A stretch of DNA of 64,000 nt from an uncultured Candidatus Saccharibacteria bacterium. Its GTDB lineage: Bacteria > Patescibacteriota > Saccharimonadia > Saccharimonadales > Saccharimonadaceae. Both the position numbers and the translations under genes were made by a program. Every line of letters starts with the position of its first letter. Within the stretch, counting starts at the first letter, position 1. The notes below the pieces were generated by a model. The model had not been told where the DNA came from and did no database searches. It saw only the letters and a list, made by a program, of their open reading frames with translations. The stretch covers positions 1 through 64,000 of the forward strand of contig CAPKVJ010000005.1 of the NCBI GenBank assembly GCA_948648655.1. Direction: 5' to 3'. This document shows, in pieces, positions 58,142-64,000 of the stretch.

Positions 58142-58647
58142 CGCTCTTGGAGCTGCGTCAAGACCTGTTTGAGCTGGGTGCTATAGGTATGTTTGCCAGA
58201 CAAAACGATTGGTGACTCGGCATCAGATGGGGCTTCGAGGGCTTTGACACCAGCATCGTAGACGGTCTTCGCTTTGTCGACGGATTTGAGTTTATTTTTG
58301 AGGCGCATGCGGACAGTATTGACGTCGGTCTGAATCCAAATTAGAGTTGGAGAATACCCTGCCGAGCGTAAAATTTCAGCAATTTCGCGACGATCTTTCT
58401 CGGTATCAATTCCGCCTTCAAAGACGAGAGTCGTCCCAGTGCGGGCAATTTGCTCTACGAGCAAGAGAATAAACTGACGTGATAGGTTATGTTCTTTTTT
58501 TAGCACGTCGAGGTCGTAGAACGTTGCGTTGAATTGAGAGGCAAACTGTTTGCCAAAAGTTGTTTTGCCGCTGCATGGCGCCCCAAAAACGAGGATTGCG
58601 CGCTGGCCATTGCTGCTGGGTGATGTGTGTGATTTTTTACCTTCCAT
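58138..58647 (-). CDS. P-loop kinase-like ATPase
   Basis: A 169-residue AAA_33/zeta-toxin-like small kinase: Walker A VFGAPCSGKTTFGKQFA near 21, FYDLDVLKKEH, VFEGGIDTEKDRREIA and LIWIQTDVNTVRMRLKNK, the last two typical of nucleoside/shikimate-type kinases. The substrate is unknown. ATG 58647 follows GGAGGTATAT, and TATAAT overlaps just upstream, so the leader is about 10 nt or less. Confidence 0.7.
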   Translation of the reverse strand: MEGKKSHTSPSSNGQRAILVFGAPCSGKTTFGKQFASQFNATFYDLDVLKKEHNLSRQFILLLVEQIARTGTTLVFEGGIDTEKDRREIAEILRSAGYSPTLIWIQTDVNTVRMRLKNKLKSVDKAKTVYDAGVKALEAPSDAESPIVLSGKHTYSTQLKQVLTQLQER

Positions 58648-58669
58648 ATATACCTCCATTATAGCACAA

Positions 58670-59377
58670 TTACCTTCCTTTAGGAATTATTTTAGCACAC
58701 TTTGAGCTGTTTGAAATAAGAATTTGTGAGGGATAGTAAAATGCCCAAGCAAAGAAGTTGGCCAAGCCATAGAGAAATGCAGGAAATACACCGGTGAGTG
58801 AGAGATATGAGACAGCAGTGCAAGTATCACAGCATAAGAAAAGAATGAAGCCCAGCAATGAGAATAAAGGCGTGTGCGCCTTTGGCGCTGATTTTAACCA
58901 GCGCCAGCTAAAGCCAATATTGGCGATGAGGACGGCGAGATAAAAAGCGCAAACAACAAAAATGAGGGGCGCTAATCCCCAGATGGCGTCGCAAGCAATC
59001 GCTATGAGGGCAAAAATGACGAAGATTGTGATAGAAAGACGATTGGGCTTGTCGGAGAGTCGAAAGAGATGAATGATTTGCGCGATTAGAAATGTAATGA
59101 TACCCGAGATTGCTGTATTTTCGAGAGCAAGCATAATATCGGCGATGGAAGTAAATAATAATGCGAGCTGTAAAAGGTAATCTTTGTGAAAATATTGAAT
59201 GACATAAAATAGGCAGAGAAAAATCCCGCCCAATTTGATAAAAGTCAAAAAATCGTTGGTGGGGGAGATGACTCCCATGATAATGATTAGACCATAGATG
59301 ATTCCCCATATGATTGGCCAAAAGCGTGGGAAAGAAACAAAAATATTGTTTTTTGCTAGATTACTTCCCTTTCGCAT
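58670..59377 (-). CDS. YhhN/TMEM86-like membrane protein
   Basis: A 235-residue protein with about eight membrane helices. Conserved spots of the YhhN family are seen: LLFTSIADIMLAL near 92 (a D in helix 3), GIITFLIAQIIHLFRL near 109 and LFLCCDTCTAVSYLSL near 184. Animal TMEM86 proteins are lysoplasmalogenases; bacterial function is largely unknown. TATAAT lies six bases before the ATG (leaderless). Confidence 0.75.
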   Translation of the reverse strand: MRKGSNLAKNNIFVSFPRFWPIIWGIIYGLIIIMGVISPTNDFLTFIKLGGIFLCLFYVIQYFHKDYLLQLALLFTSIADIMLALENTAISGIITFLIAQIIHLFRLSDKPNRLSITIFVIFALIAIACDAIWGLAPLIFVVCAFYLAVLIANIGFSWRWLKSAPKAHTPLFSLLGFILFLCCDTCTAVSYLSLTGVFPAFLYGLANFFAWAFYYPSQILISNSSKCAKIIPKGR

Positions 59378-59415
59378 ATGCTTATTATAACAGGAAGTGA
59401 TTTTAAGGGCTATAG

Positions 59416-59444
59416 TTGACTTTTTGCGTGAAGTGTGCTATAAT
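59416..59444 (+). promoter_or_regulatory. Promoter of the 59494 gene
   Basis: TTGACT (59416-59421), 17-bp spacer ending AAGTGTGC, TATAATGA (59439-59446). Same block as at 49676-49704. The ~45-nt leader ends with AAGGAGGGG. Confidence 0.85.
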
Positions 59445-59493
59445 GAGGGTATATACTCGTATTTCCAAATAAAATCATAAGGAGGGGCAAATT

Positions 59494-59880
59494 ATGAGCG
59501 ATATAAAATGGGAGATAAACAGAGTAAGCACGCCAAATCGCATTTTTCAGAAGATTAATGCCGAAATGGTTCATCCAATTGGTATCCTGATATTTGGAGC
59601 TGATTGTGATTTTAAAAATCAGGTTACGGATGAGTTTACGGCTAATATTGACCATAATGTGTTTGGCTTTAGCTATGAAACAAGTATATTGAAATGCAAA
59701 TTTTTGCTGAAGTCTGAAATGAATTTGATCATAGTGCTGAACTCAGATGACTCTTGTTGTCATTTGGTGAGACATAGTCTTGTCAAGTCGTTACAGAATT
59801 TCGGCGCGAAGACGGTGGTCAGTGTATTTGCGGATCCGTGTGGTCCTCTGGGGGACCCTAGAGCTGAAGCAGTGCGTTAG
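59494..59880 (+). CDS. Conserved hypothetical protein
   Basis: A 128-residue protein I do not recognise. It is soluble, mixed alpha/beta: GILIFGADCDFKNQVTDEFT near 29, FLLKSEMNLIIVLNSDDSCC near 70 and VVSVFADPCGPLGDPRA at the end. It has one of the best promoters in the window and a perfect ribosome site, so it is likely well expressed. It is followed 68 bp on by the DapB-like gene, probably in one operon. Confidence 0.55.
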   Translation: MSDIKWEINRVSTPNRIFQKINAEMVHPIGILIFGADCDFKNQVTDEFTANIDHNVFGFSYETSILKCKFLLKSEMNLIIVLNSDDSCCHLVRHSLVKSLQNFGAKTVVSVFADPCGPLGDPRAEAVR

Positions 59881-59948
59881 GCTTTGAACGAAACTCCGCC
59901 AACAGCGGATGGATTGGATTATTTGATCGTAGTGAAGGAGGGAGAAAG

Positions 59949-60779
59949 ATGAAGGATGTAAAAATTGCGTGGAGTGGAATCACGGGCAGGACTGGTATGG
60001 AAGCGTTGGCGCGAGTGAAAGATGTGTCCAATGTCAAAATTGTGGCAGGATTGATGCGCAATGCTAACTATACTACGTCAAAACTTTTGGCGGATATAAT
60101 TTATGACGGTGGGGCGTGCGGTATGACTTGCCGACAAGGCTGGTTTGAGCTCGGAGTGGCAGACTATCTGGAACGGGACTTCTTGGGCTGGACTTACAAA
60201 ACGTTGCGTCTTGATTTGGAATATGGGAAAGCGCTTTTTACTACACTGGGCATGGATGTGATTGTGGATTTTTCGCACCCGAGTGTGTTTGATACGGTTT
60301 TGGATTTAGCCGTGCGTACGCACGTTCCACTAATTAGTGGAACGTCAGGTTTAGGGGTCAAGCAGATGAATAGACTGCAAGAAGCCGCTAAAGAAATTCC
60401 GATATTTCGGGGTGGTAATTTTCGCTTTAAAGTCAAGAAGTTCTTGGATGATGCAGTGGCGCTGGCAAAGGACAGTGATAGTAATTTGACTCTGTATGAG
60501 AATTTTTATGAAGGCAAGAGCTTGCCTAGTGAGACAGCGGAGGTGTTGCGGCGCAAAATCCAGGAAGCGACGGGAAAGGTGATTGACGTTAGTTCGCGAG
60601 CTGATTTGTCGAAAGAAGATTTGGAATGTCAGTGGCAGTTTGGAAATGTGGCTTGCAAGACGGAAGGCTTTGGTGAATTGGCGGAAAATGTTCTGCAAAT
60701 TGCGAGGATTATGGTGACCAAGAAGCCGAAGGGCAGTTTCTATGAATTGGACGATATTTGGGAAGAGGTGAATCTGTAA
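59949..60779 (+). CDS. DapB-like oxidoreductase with altered active site
   Basis: A 276-residue protein resembling dihydrodipicolinate reductase. The nucleotide loop reads VKIAWSGITGRTGMEALARV, the middle VIVDFSHPSVFDTVL and PLISGTSGLGVKQMNRLQEA near 120-140, then FRGGNFRFKVK. The catalytic region HHxxKxDAPSGTA appears as ENFYEGKSLPSETA near 187: the histidine pair is lost, the Lys is kept and Gly is Glu. Lysine synthesis is unlikely; it may be a redox or binding protein. GGAGGGAGAAAG precedes the ATG. Confidence 0.6.
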   Translation: MKDVKIAWSGITGRTGMEALARVKDVSNVKIVAGLMRNANYTTSKLLADIIYDGGACGMTCRQGWFELGVADYLERDFLGWTYKTLRLDLEYGKALFTTLGMDVIVDFSHPSVFDTVLDLAVRTHVPLISGTSGLGVKQMNRLQEAAKEIPIFRGGNFRFKVKKFLDDAVALAKDSDSNLTLYENFYEGKSLPSETAEVLRRKIQEATGKVIDVSSRADLSKEDLECQWQFGNVACKTEGFGELAENVLQIARIMVTKKPKGSFYELDDIWEEVNL

Positions 60780-60818
60780 CTTGAAATGGCCTTCGCTGGT
60801 GACGGTGGGGGCTATTTT

Positions 60819-61047
60819 TTTGTGCGCAGCGGGAGTATTGTCCCGTCTCACTCTTATGGAGCCGTAGGACTGCAATATACTGGTAGCGGCCTGTATCGAT
60901 CATCATGCTACAATAAATTTAATGCCTACTACTTAAATATCAATACTAAAGTCAATCCTTCTGATGAAAGTTCTGGTTACGGGTCGTTCTATTCGTCATC
61001 TGGCTTCCCCCTCCGCTGCCTAGCTAGTTAGAGTATAGGTAGTAGGA
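60819..61047 (+). other. Variable surface-domain cassette 5 (silent)
   Basis: 5' end TTTGTGCGCAGCGGG, preceded in frame by GGGYF from 60789 on (an ATG at 60786 is in frame but has no ribosome site). The core reads RSGSIVPSHSYGAVGLQ, GLYRSSCYNKFNAYYLN, NPSDESSGYG and ends GFPLRCLAS with TAG at 61029-61031; the tag ends TAGTAGGA at 61047. A GC-rich hairpin with a U run lies where dapB-like transcription should stop, directly before the motif. Confidence 0.75.
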
Positions 61048-61094
61048 AGAAAGAACTTGATAAAACTATGACTATCTAGTACAATACGACTAAC

Positions 61095-61171
61095 GGGGTG
61101 TTAGCTCAGTTGATTAGAGCGCTTCGCTGGCAGCGAAGAGGTCACGAGTTTGAGTCTCGTACACTCCACCA
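61095..61171 (+). tRNA. tRNA-Ala (anticodon GGC)
   Basis: 77 nt with encoded CCA. Acceptor GGGGTGT/ACACTCC including the G3-U70 pair that marks alanine tRNAs; D arm TTAGCTCAGTTGATTAGAGC; anticodon stem CTTCG/CGAAG with loop CTGGCAG (anticodon GGC). Confidence 0.96.
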
Positions 61172-61185
61172 GGATTTGAGAGTAG

Positions 61186-61226
61186 CTAAAAACAACCTTT
61201 GGACATATTACGGAGGTTGTTTTTAG
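61186..61226. terminator. Terminator after tRNA-Ala, bidirectional
   Basis: CTAAAAACAACCT (61186-61198) and AGGTTGTTTTTAG (61214-61226) are perfect arms; the T5 and A5 inside the arms serve both directions. Confidence 0.8.
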
Positions 61227-61250
61227 TTGCCTTATGTGACAACGGCGTGG

Positions 61251-61566
61251 TTATTCTTCATAAACTTTTTTGATGATCGGGAAAGTTGATCATGCTTTTG
61301 GCCAGCCACAATAGAATGCTAGCTGTGTGATTGCTTCTATGGCCTCGTCTTTTGTCAGGCCGTGCTCCTTACCTAATCGAATATAGCTCTCTAGCTGCGG
61401 GAATAGGCCTGCAGAAAATAAAGCAGCAATCGTAATTAGTGAACGGTCGCGAGCAGATAGCTGATCTTCTCTGCTCCAAATTTGCCCGAATAGCATGTCG
61501 TCATTTAATCCGGCAAATTTAGGCGCAAGTTCACCGAGTTGATCGTCCAGCAGTTTGTTTTTTCAT
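61251..61566 (-). pseudogene. Carboxymuconolactone decarboxylase family, two lesions
   Basis: A CMD-family (AhpD-like) gene. From an ATG at 61566 with an ideal AAGGAGG, the sequence runs MKK then A6. Dropping one A gives MKNKLLDDQLGELAPKFAGL, then NDDMLFGQIWSRED and DRSLITIAALFSAGLFPQL, QLAFYCGWPKA: a complete family N-terminus. As written the frame stops after about 11 codons. Near the 3' end a TGA (61290-61292) follows GWPKA and the frame continues STFPIIKKVYEE-TAA, so a TGG-to-TGA change is likely. With both lesions it is probably dead unless slippage rescues it. Confidence 0.7.
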
Positions 61567-61621
61567 TTTTCCTCCTTTTTCTATATTATATTGAATTAGG
61601 ATAAATAAACTAGCCCTATCC

Positions 61622-61832
61622 TCCTACTACCTATACTCTAACTAGCTAGGCAACGGAGGGGGAGGCCGTTCCAACGATTGTTGACGTCCGACGGACCGAC
61701 GCCACTACCCGAGAAGTATAAGTGGTAAGCGTAGCTAGTAATAGAGACGGACATAGAAGACCAATAGTAGCCGTACTGTCCGGAGAACCTCAACTTGCTA
61801 TTGTCGATACCGACGCCCCCGCTGCGCACAAA
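61622..61832 (-). other. Variable surface-domain cassette 6 (silent)
   Basis: 5' end TTTGTGCGCAGCGGG preceded by TAC. Minus-strand core: RSGGVGIDNSKLRFSGQ, YGYYWSSMSVSITSYAY, HLYFSGSGVGPSD and LPLRCLAS-stop at 61638. The tag has one mismatch (CCGTTGCC) and ends at 61622. The cassette begins 6 bp after the stop of the DHH gene upstream. The GYYWSSMS stretch is close to cassette 1, which suggests a common source or exchange. Confidence 0.78.
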
Positions 61833-61838
61833 GTAGAT

Positions 61839-62747
61839 TTATGCTAACATTTTGGCGATGATTTCTTTGCGGAGATAGAGTTGATTTGTCTTAAGATATT
61901 GCGATTCCCTGTCGACATTTAGGAGTTTGGAGAAGTAGTCGGCTATATCTTCGGAGCTAGTGAGGAGGTAGTTATTACGTTTTGAAATATCGAGGATACT
62001 GATGGTCCAGTCGGCACTTCGGCTATTCATGATTTGAGTGATTTTTTCTGAATTGCTCAAAATATTTTGTGTATTCCAAAGCGTAAGTTGTCCGAAGGCG
62101 ATCTCGCGGTTGGATGGTGGAAAATTTACCATTTTGCAATCGCCTAGAATTGATTTTTCAAGGTTAGCAGTAATTGTACTGCTAACGGTAGTGAAATACC
62201 ATTCGGAGAATTTTTCGATAGTGGTTTGGGCGATTTTGGCGAGCTTTTTGGCAGCAGCGCGGTCACGGTCGGTCGTGATTTTGGCGTTGAAATTGAGTGT
62301 GTTGTCAAGAATTGCGGCGAGAAGAAGTCGAGCGATTTGGGGAGACATTTTGGAATAATCCCAACATTCACCCCACCATTCAAAAATTGAAGTGGCGACG
62401 GCACCGATTTTTTCGATAATAGCTTTGTTGCCGATTTTTGCATGCCAATATTCTTCGTAGCCGGGATGGTGGTCAATGAGCTCGAGGATTTGGCTTGTAG
62501 GGACGAGTTTATTGATTGGTTCTGGTACGGATACGTCTAAAATGATTGCTTCATCGTCAGGTTCGAGTGTGAAATCGGAGTTTTCTAATTCTCGAATCCG
62601 TAATTCGTCTGGCACGCTGTAATTTGGAGTATGCGGGATATAAGATTTCGCGGGCTTGCTACGCTGGTTTAATAAGTCGGTGTAGGCAAGAATTGAAGCA
62701 TAGGCATCAATTTCGACATAGCTTCCGACGATTGGTAACCAAATCAT
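61839..62747 (-). CDS. DHH-family phosphoesterase
   Basis: A 302-residue metal-dependent phosphoesterase. The first acidic motif is EIDAYASILAYTDLL near 12 and the DHH motif LELIDHHPGYEEYW near 87. ILDNTLNFNAKITTDRDRAA near 145 matches the PpaC-like SDTxxF...T..D motif, so it is related to manganese pyrophosphatases and to NrnA/GdpP-type enzymes. The N-terminal DxD is partly changed (NxDxD to EIDAYA). It overlaps the 48-residue gene upstream by 4 bp. Confidence 0.75.
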   Translation of the reverse strand: MIWLPIVGSYVEIDAYASILAYTDLLNQRSKPAKSYIPHTPNYSVPDELRIRELENSDFTLEPDDEAIILDVSVPEPINKLVPTSQILELIDHHPGYEEYWHAKIGNKAIIEKIGAVATSIFEWWGECWDYSKMSPQIARLLLAAILDNTLNFNAKITTDRDRAAAKKLAKIAQTTIEKFSEWYFTTVSSTITANLEKSILGDCKMVNFPPSNREIAFGQLTLWNTQNILSNSEKITQIMNSRSADWTISILDISKRNNYLLTSSEDIADYFSKLLNVDRESQYLKTNQLYLRKEIIAKMLA

Positions 62748-62890
62748 GAGGCGAGTTCTCCTTTCAGTTTTGCCTTCTCGATACGGCTAGTTTTCATCCA
62801 GTTATAGATACCATAGATATTCATAAGAAGATAGAAAATCGCCGTAATAAACATCATGATTGCGCTAGCGATGGTTTTGGGAAATCTCAT
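62744..62890 (-). CDS. 48-residue single-pass membrane protein
   Basis: ATG 62890: MRFPKTIASAIMMFITAIFY, LLMNIYGIYNWMKTSRI and a charged end KAKLKGELAS, stop TGA overlapping the DHH start (ATGA). One membrane helix followed by NIYGIYNWMK, a motif also seen at the ends of PnuC-like transporters. TAAAAT lies six bases before the ATG. The coupling to the DHH gene supports a real gene. Confidence 0.6.
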   Translation of the reverse strand: MRFPKTIASAIMMFITAIFYLLMNIYGIYNWMKTSRIEKAKLKGELAS

Positions 62891-62904
62891 GTTATGATTT
62901 TAAT

Positions 62905-63384
62905 ATGAAATTGGACATAAATCCAGCTGAAGCGCAGTTGATGAGGGTGACTGAAGATGACCGCCAGACGCTTTGGAATTTGTTGCAGTATATGTTGTTT
63001 GAGACTAGTCCTTCGGGGGATAATGTGGCGAATGCTGACGGAAGTTTTAGCTATGAGTATTTTGACAAATATTTTACGTATGCTGACCGGGAGGCTTATC
63101 TCGTAAAAGCTCCAGATGGCGAATTGATAGGTTTTGTGATGATAAATCAATATTTGCAAAAAGTAGATAATGGTCACGCAATCGCGGAATTTTTGATTCT
63201 ACCACGTTTCAGGCGAATGGGTATTGGTTACGAGGTGGCAAAGCGCTGTTTTGCAATGTACTCTGGTATGTGGGAAGTTAGCCCTGCCAATGATGTAGCC
63301 TATCAGTTTTGGAAGAAAGTGATTGACGAAGAGACGGAAGGGACTAATATATTTGAAGATGGATTATTTGTGTTTAGAAAGTAG
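62905..63384 (+). CDS. GNAT-family acetyltransferase
   Basis: A 159-residue N-acetyltransferase-like protein. The acetyl-CoA region is AIAEFLILPRFRRMGIGYEV near 92-111 (RxxGxG/A as RRMGIG), followed by AKRCFAMYSG and PANDVAYQFWKKVIDE. TATGAT lies six bases before the ATG. Its start codon is only 14 bp from the divergent 48-residue gene start, so the two promoters overlap. The substrate is unknown. Confidence 0.82.
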   Translation: MKLDINPAEAQLMRVTEDDRQTLWNLLQYMLFETSPSGDNVANADGSFSYEYFDKYFTYADREAYLVKAPDGELIGFVMINQYLQKVDNGHAIAEFLILPRFRRMGIGYEVAKRCFAMYSGMWEVSPANDVAYQFWKKVIDEETEGTNIFEDGLFVFRK

Positions 63385-63387
63385 GTG

Positions 63388-63897
63388 CTAAATTTCGCCT
63401 TGCGCCAGCTTTTCTCGGGCTAATTTTAGAAATGCAAGATCTCTTTCTTGCAGCAACCTAGCATCAGGGTTTTCGACGGAGTTGTTTTCTATGGTGTCGA
63501 TTGCTTTGTTGAGACTTGGGAACCACTCGATATCGAATCCGCGTGCGGTTTCATAATCTTCATAGTTTGGAGCAGATTTTTCGCCTGTAGCTACTGCGAT
63601 GAATCCGCTTGAAATGTCATGTATTCCCCAACCAGGTATGGAGGTTTCTCTTTGGCCGAGTTCATTAATTATTGTGCTATTGCATCCAGATTCTTCCATG
63701 ATTTCGCGCTGGATAGCTGCCTCAATGTCTTCGCCATCTTCAATGCCGCCGCCGGGTATCTTGTAATAACCATGCTTTTTGACATTAATGATTGCAACTT
63801 GTCCGCTTTCGTCAAAAAGTACTGCACGAGCAGTGTGCCTCGTCTTTAAAGCCTCATTGGATTCTGAAGTGGTGTTTTGAAGTTTCTCTGTATTCAT
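63388..63897 (-). CDS. Nudix hydrolase with intact box
   Basis: A 169-residue protein with a canonical Nudix box, GGIEDGEDIEAAIQREIMEE then SGC (residues 49-71), in front of which ARAVLFDESGQVAIINVKKHGY forms the first strands. The C-terminus has EWFPSLNKAIDTIENN. It probably hydrolyses a nucleoside diphosphate derivative; the specificity cannot be told. TATAAT is about 10 bases before the ATG. Convergent with the GNAT gene. Confidence 0.88.
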   Translation of the reverse strand: MNTEKLQNTTSESNEALKTRHTARAVLFDESGQVAIINVKKHGYYKIPGGGIEDGEDIEAAIQREIMEESGCNSTIINELGQRETSIPGWGIHDISSGFIAVATGEKSAPNYEDYETARGFDIEWFPSLNKAIDTIENNSVENPDARLLQERDLAFLKLAREKLAQGEI

Positions 63898-63923
63898 AGG
63901 CTCATTATAGCATAGACGCTTAC

Positions 63924-64000
63924 TTTGTGCGCAGCGGAGTAATAGGAGTCAATAGACGAACTGGACCAACTTCAGGAAAATGGATGCCTATGCCGGATCA
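63924..64000 (+). other. Variable surface-domain cassette 7 (cut by window end)
   Basis: 5' end TTTGTGCGCAGCGG after TAC, then GVIGVNRRTGPTSGKWM in the same frame as the other cassettes. The core and tag lie beyond the window. It is divergent from cassette 6 across the DHH/GNAT/Nudix genes. Confidence 0.65.

Noticed and set aside
61251..61566. TGA as a sense codon (Gracilibacteria/SR1 code)
   Set aside because: RF2 is encoded (18226-19302), and AlkD, the methyltransferase and the 48-residue gene end in TGA at sensible places. One in-frame TGA in an already frameshifted gene is better read as decay.
30628..61829. Reading the cassettes as complete small genes starting at GTG (MRSG...)
   Set aside because: All have the same GTG from the constant motif, no ribosome site, and follow terminators or stops. 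The frame is open upstream of the GTG in several copies and the sequence lacks the N-terminal half of the domain.
30612..64000. Diversity-generating retroelement
   Set aside because: No reverse transcriptase and no template repeat in the window; the cores differ throughout and not only at adenine positions, and also differ in length.

Overview
The window reads as part of a small, streamlined genome of the Patescibacteria/CPR radiation, most likely a Saccharibacterium (TM7). This is inferred from gene content and not from a marker search. The ribosomal cluster has no L30 between S5 and L15 and no L29 between L16 and S17. L36, S14, RecR and the DnaX clamp loader lack their usual zinc cysteines. 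Secretion and cell-wall genes (SecA/E/Y, sortase, L,D-transpeptidase, CHAP hydrolase, FtsEX) are plentiful and biosynthetic genes scarce. TGA is a stop codon here: several genes end in it and release factor 2 is encoded.

Layout. 1-578 is non-coding with strong hairpins. 0.6-3.5 kb holds DNA repair genes: a Y-family polymerase with a YolD-like partner, divergent from an AlkD-type glycosylase and a Nudix protein, with a long palindrome between them. 3.5-7.9 kb holds two ABC exporter operons, one under a GntR regulator with a visible operator, the other under a promoter whose -35/-10 spacer is a ten-C tract. 7.9-20.5 kb carries metK, a glycosyltransferase, a CDP-alcohol phosphatidyltransferase, exonuclease III, smpB, ctpA, a CHAP hydrolase, ftsX, ftsE, prfB and an M16 peptidase. 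20.5-28.9 kb carries secA, hpf, ybaB, a GT39-like membrane protein, dnaB and dnaX. 29-34.3 kb is the rplL-rplJ, rplA, rplK, nusG, secE block, with an L10 leader and an unusual structured rplJ-rplL spacer. 34.4-36.7 kb is a NERD-domain gene overlapping an Eco57I-type methyltransferase. 37.6-40.4 kb has tRNA-Gln, a MurI-like protein without catalytic cysteines and a GtrII-like membrane protein. 40.4-57.4 kb is recR and then the S10/spc/alpha ribosomal clusters, read right to left and interrupted by an L,D-transpeptidase module. 57.6-64 kb is accessory: YgjP-type peptidase, a P-loop kinase, YhhN, a DapB-like protein, tRNA-Ala, a broken carboxymuconolactone decarboxylase, a DHH phosphoesterase, GNAT and Nudix proteins.

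The most unusual feature is a dispersed family of seven variable coding cassettes (30.6, 31.3, 36.7, 37.3, 60.8, 61.6 and 63.9 kb). Each starts with the same short motif (TTTGTGCGCAGCGG, read FVRSG). In the six that are complete, a different 55-70 codon core follows, and each ends in a nearly invariant tag of about 41 bp that encodes PLRCLAS-stop and runs past the stop codon. The cores look like the C-terminal end of FISUMP-type surface domains (a YYWSS-like stretch, then a final RC), with no N-terminal part, ribosome site or promoter. This is what a silent reservoir for recombination into an expressed surface protein would look like, or a mobile-cassette system. Adjacent cassettes alternate in orientation, so pairs form inverted repeats around small cargo genes. 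No recombinase or reverse transcriptase is in the window.

Regulation is readable. A TTGACT-N17-TATAAT promoter recurs, often with AGTGTGC before the -10. Many genes have TATAAT only about 6 nt from the start codon and no Shine-Dalgarno, which points to leaderless mRNAs.
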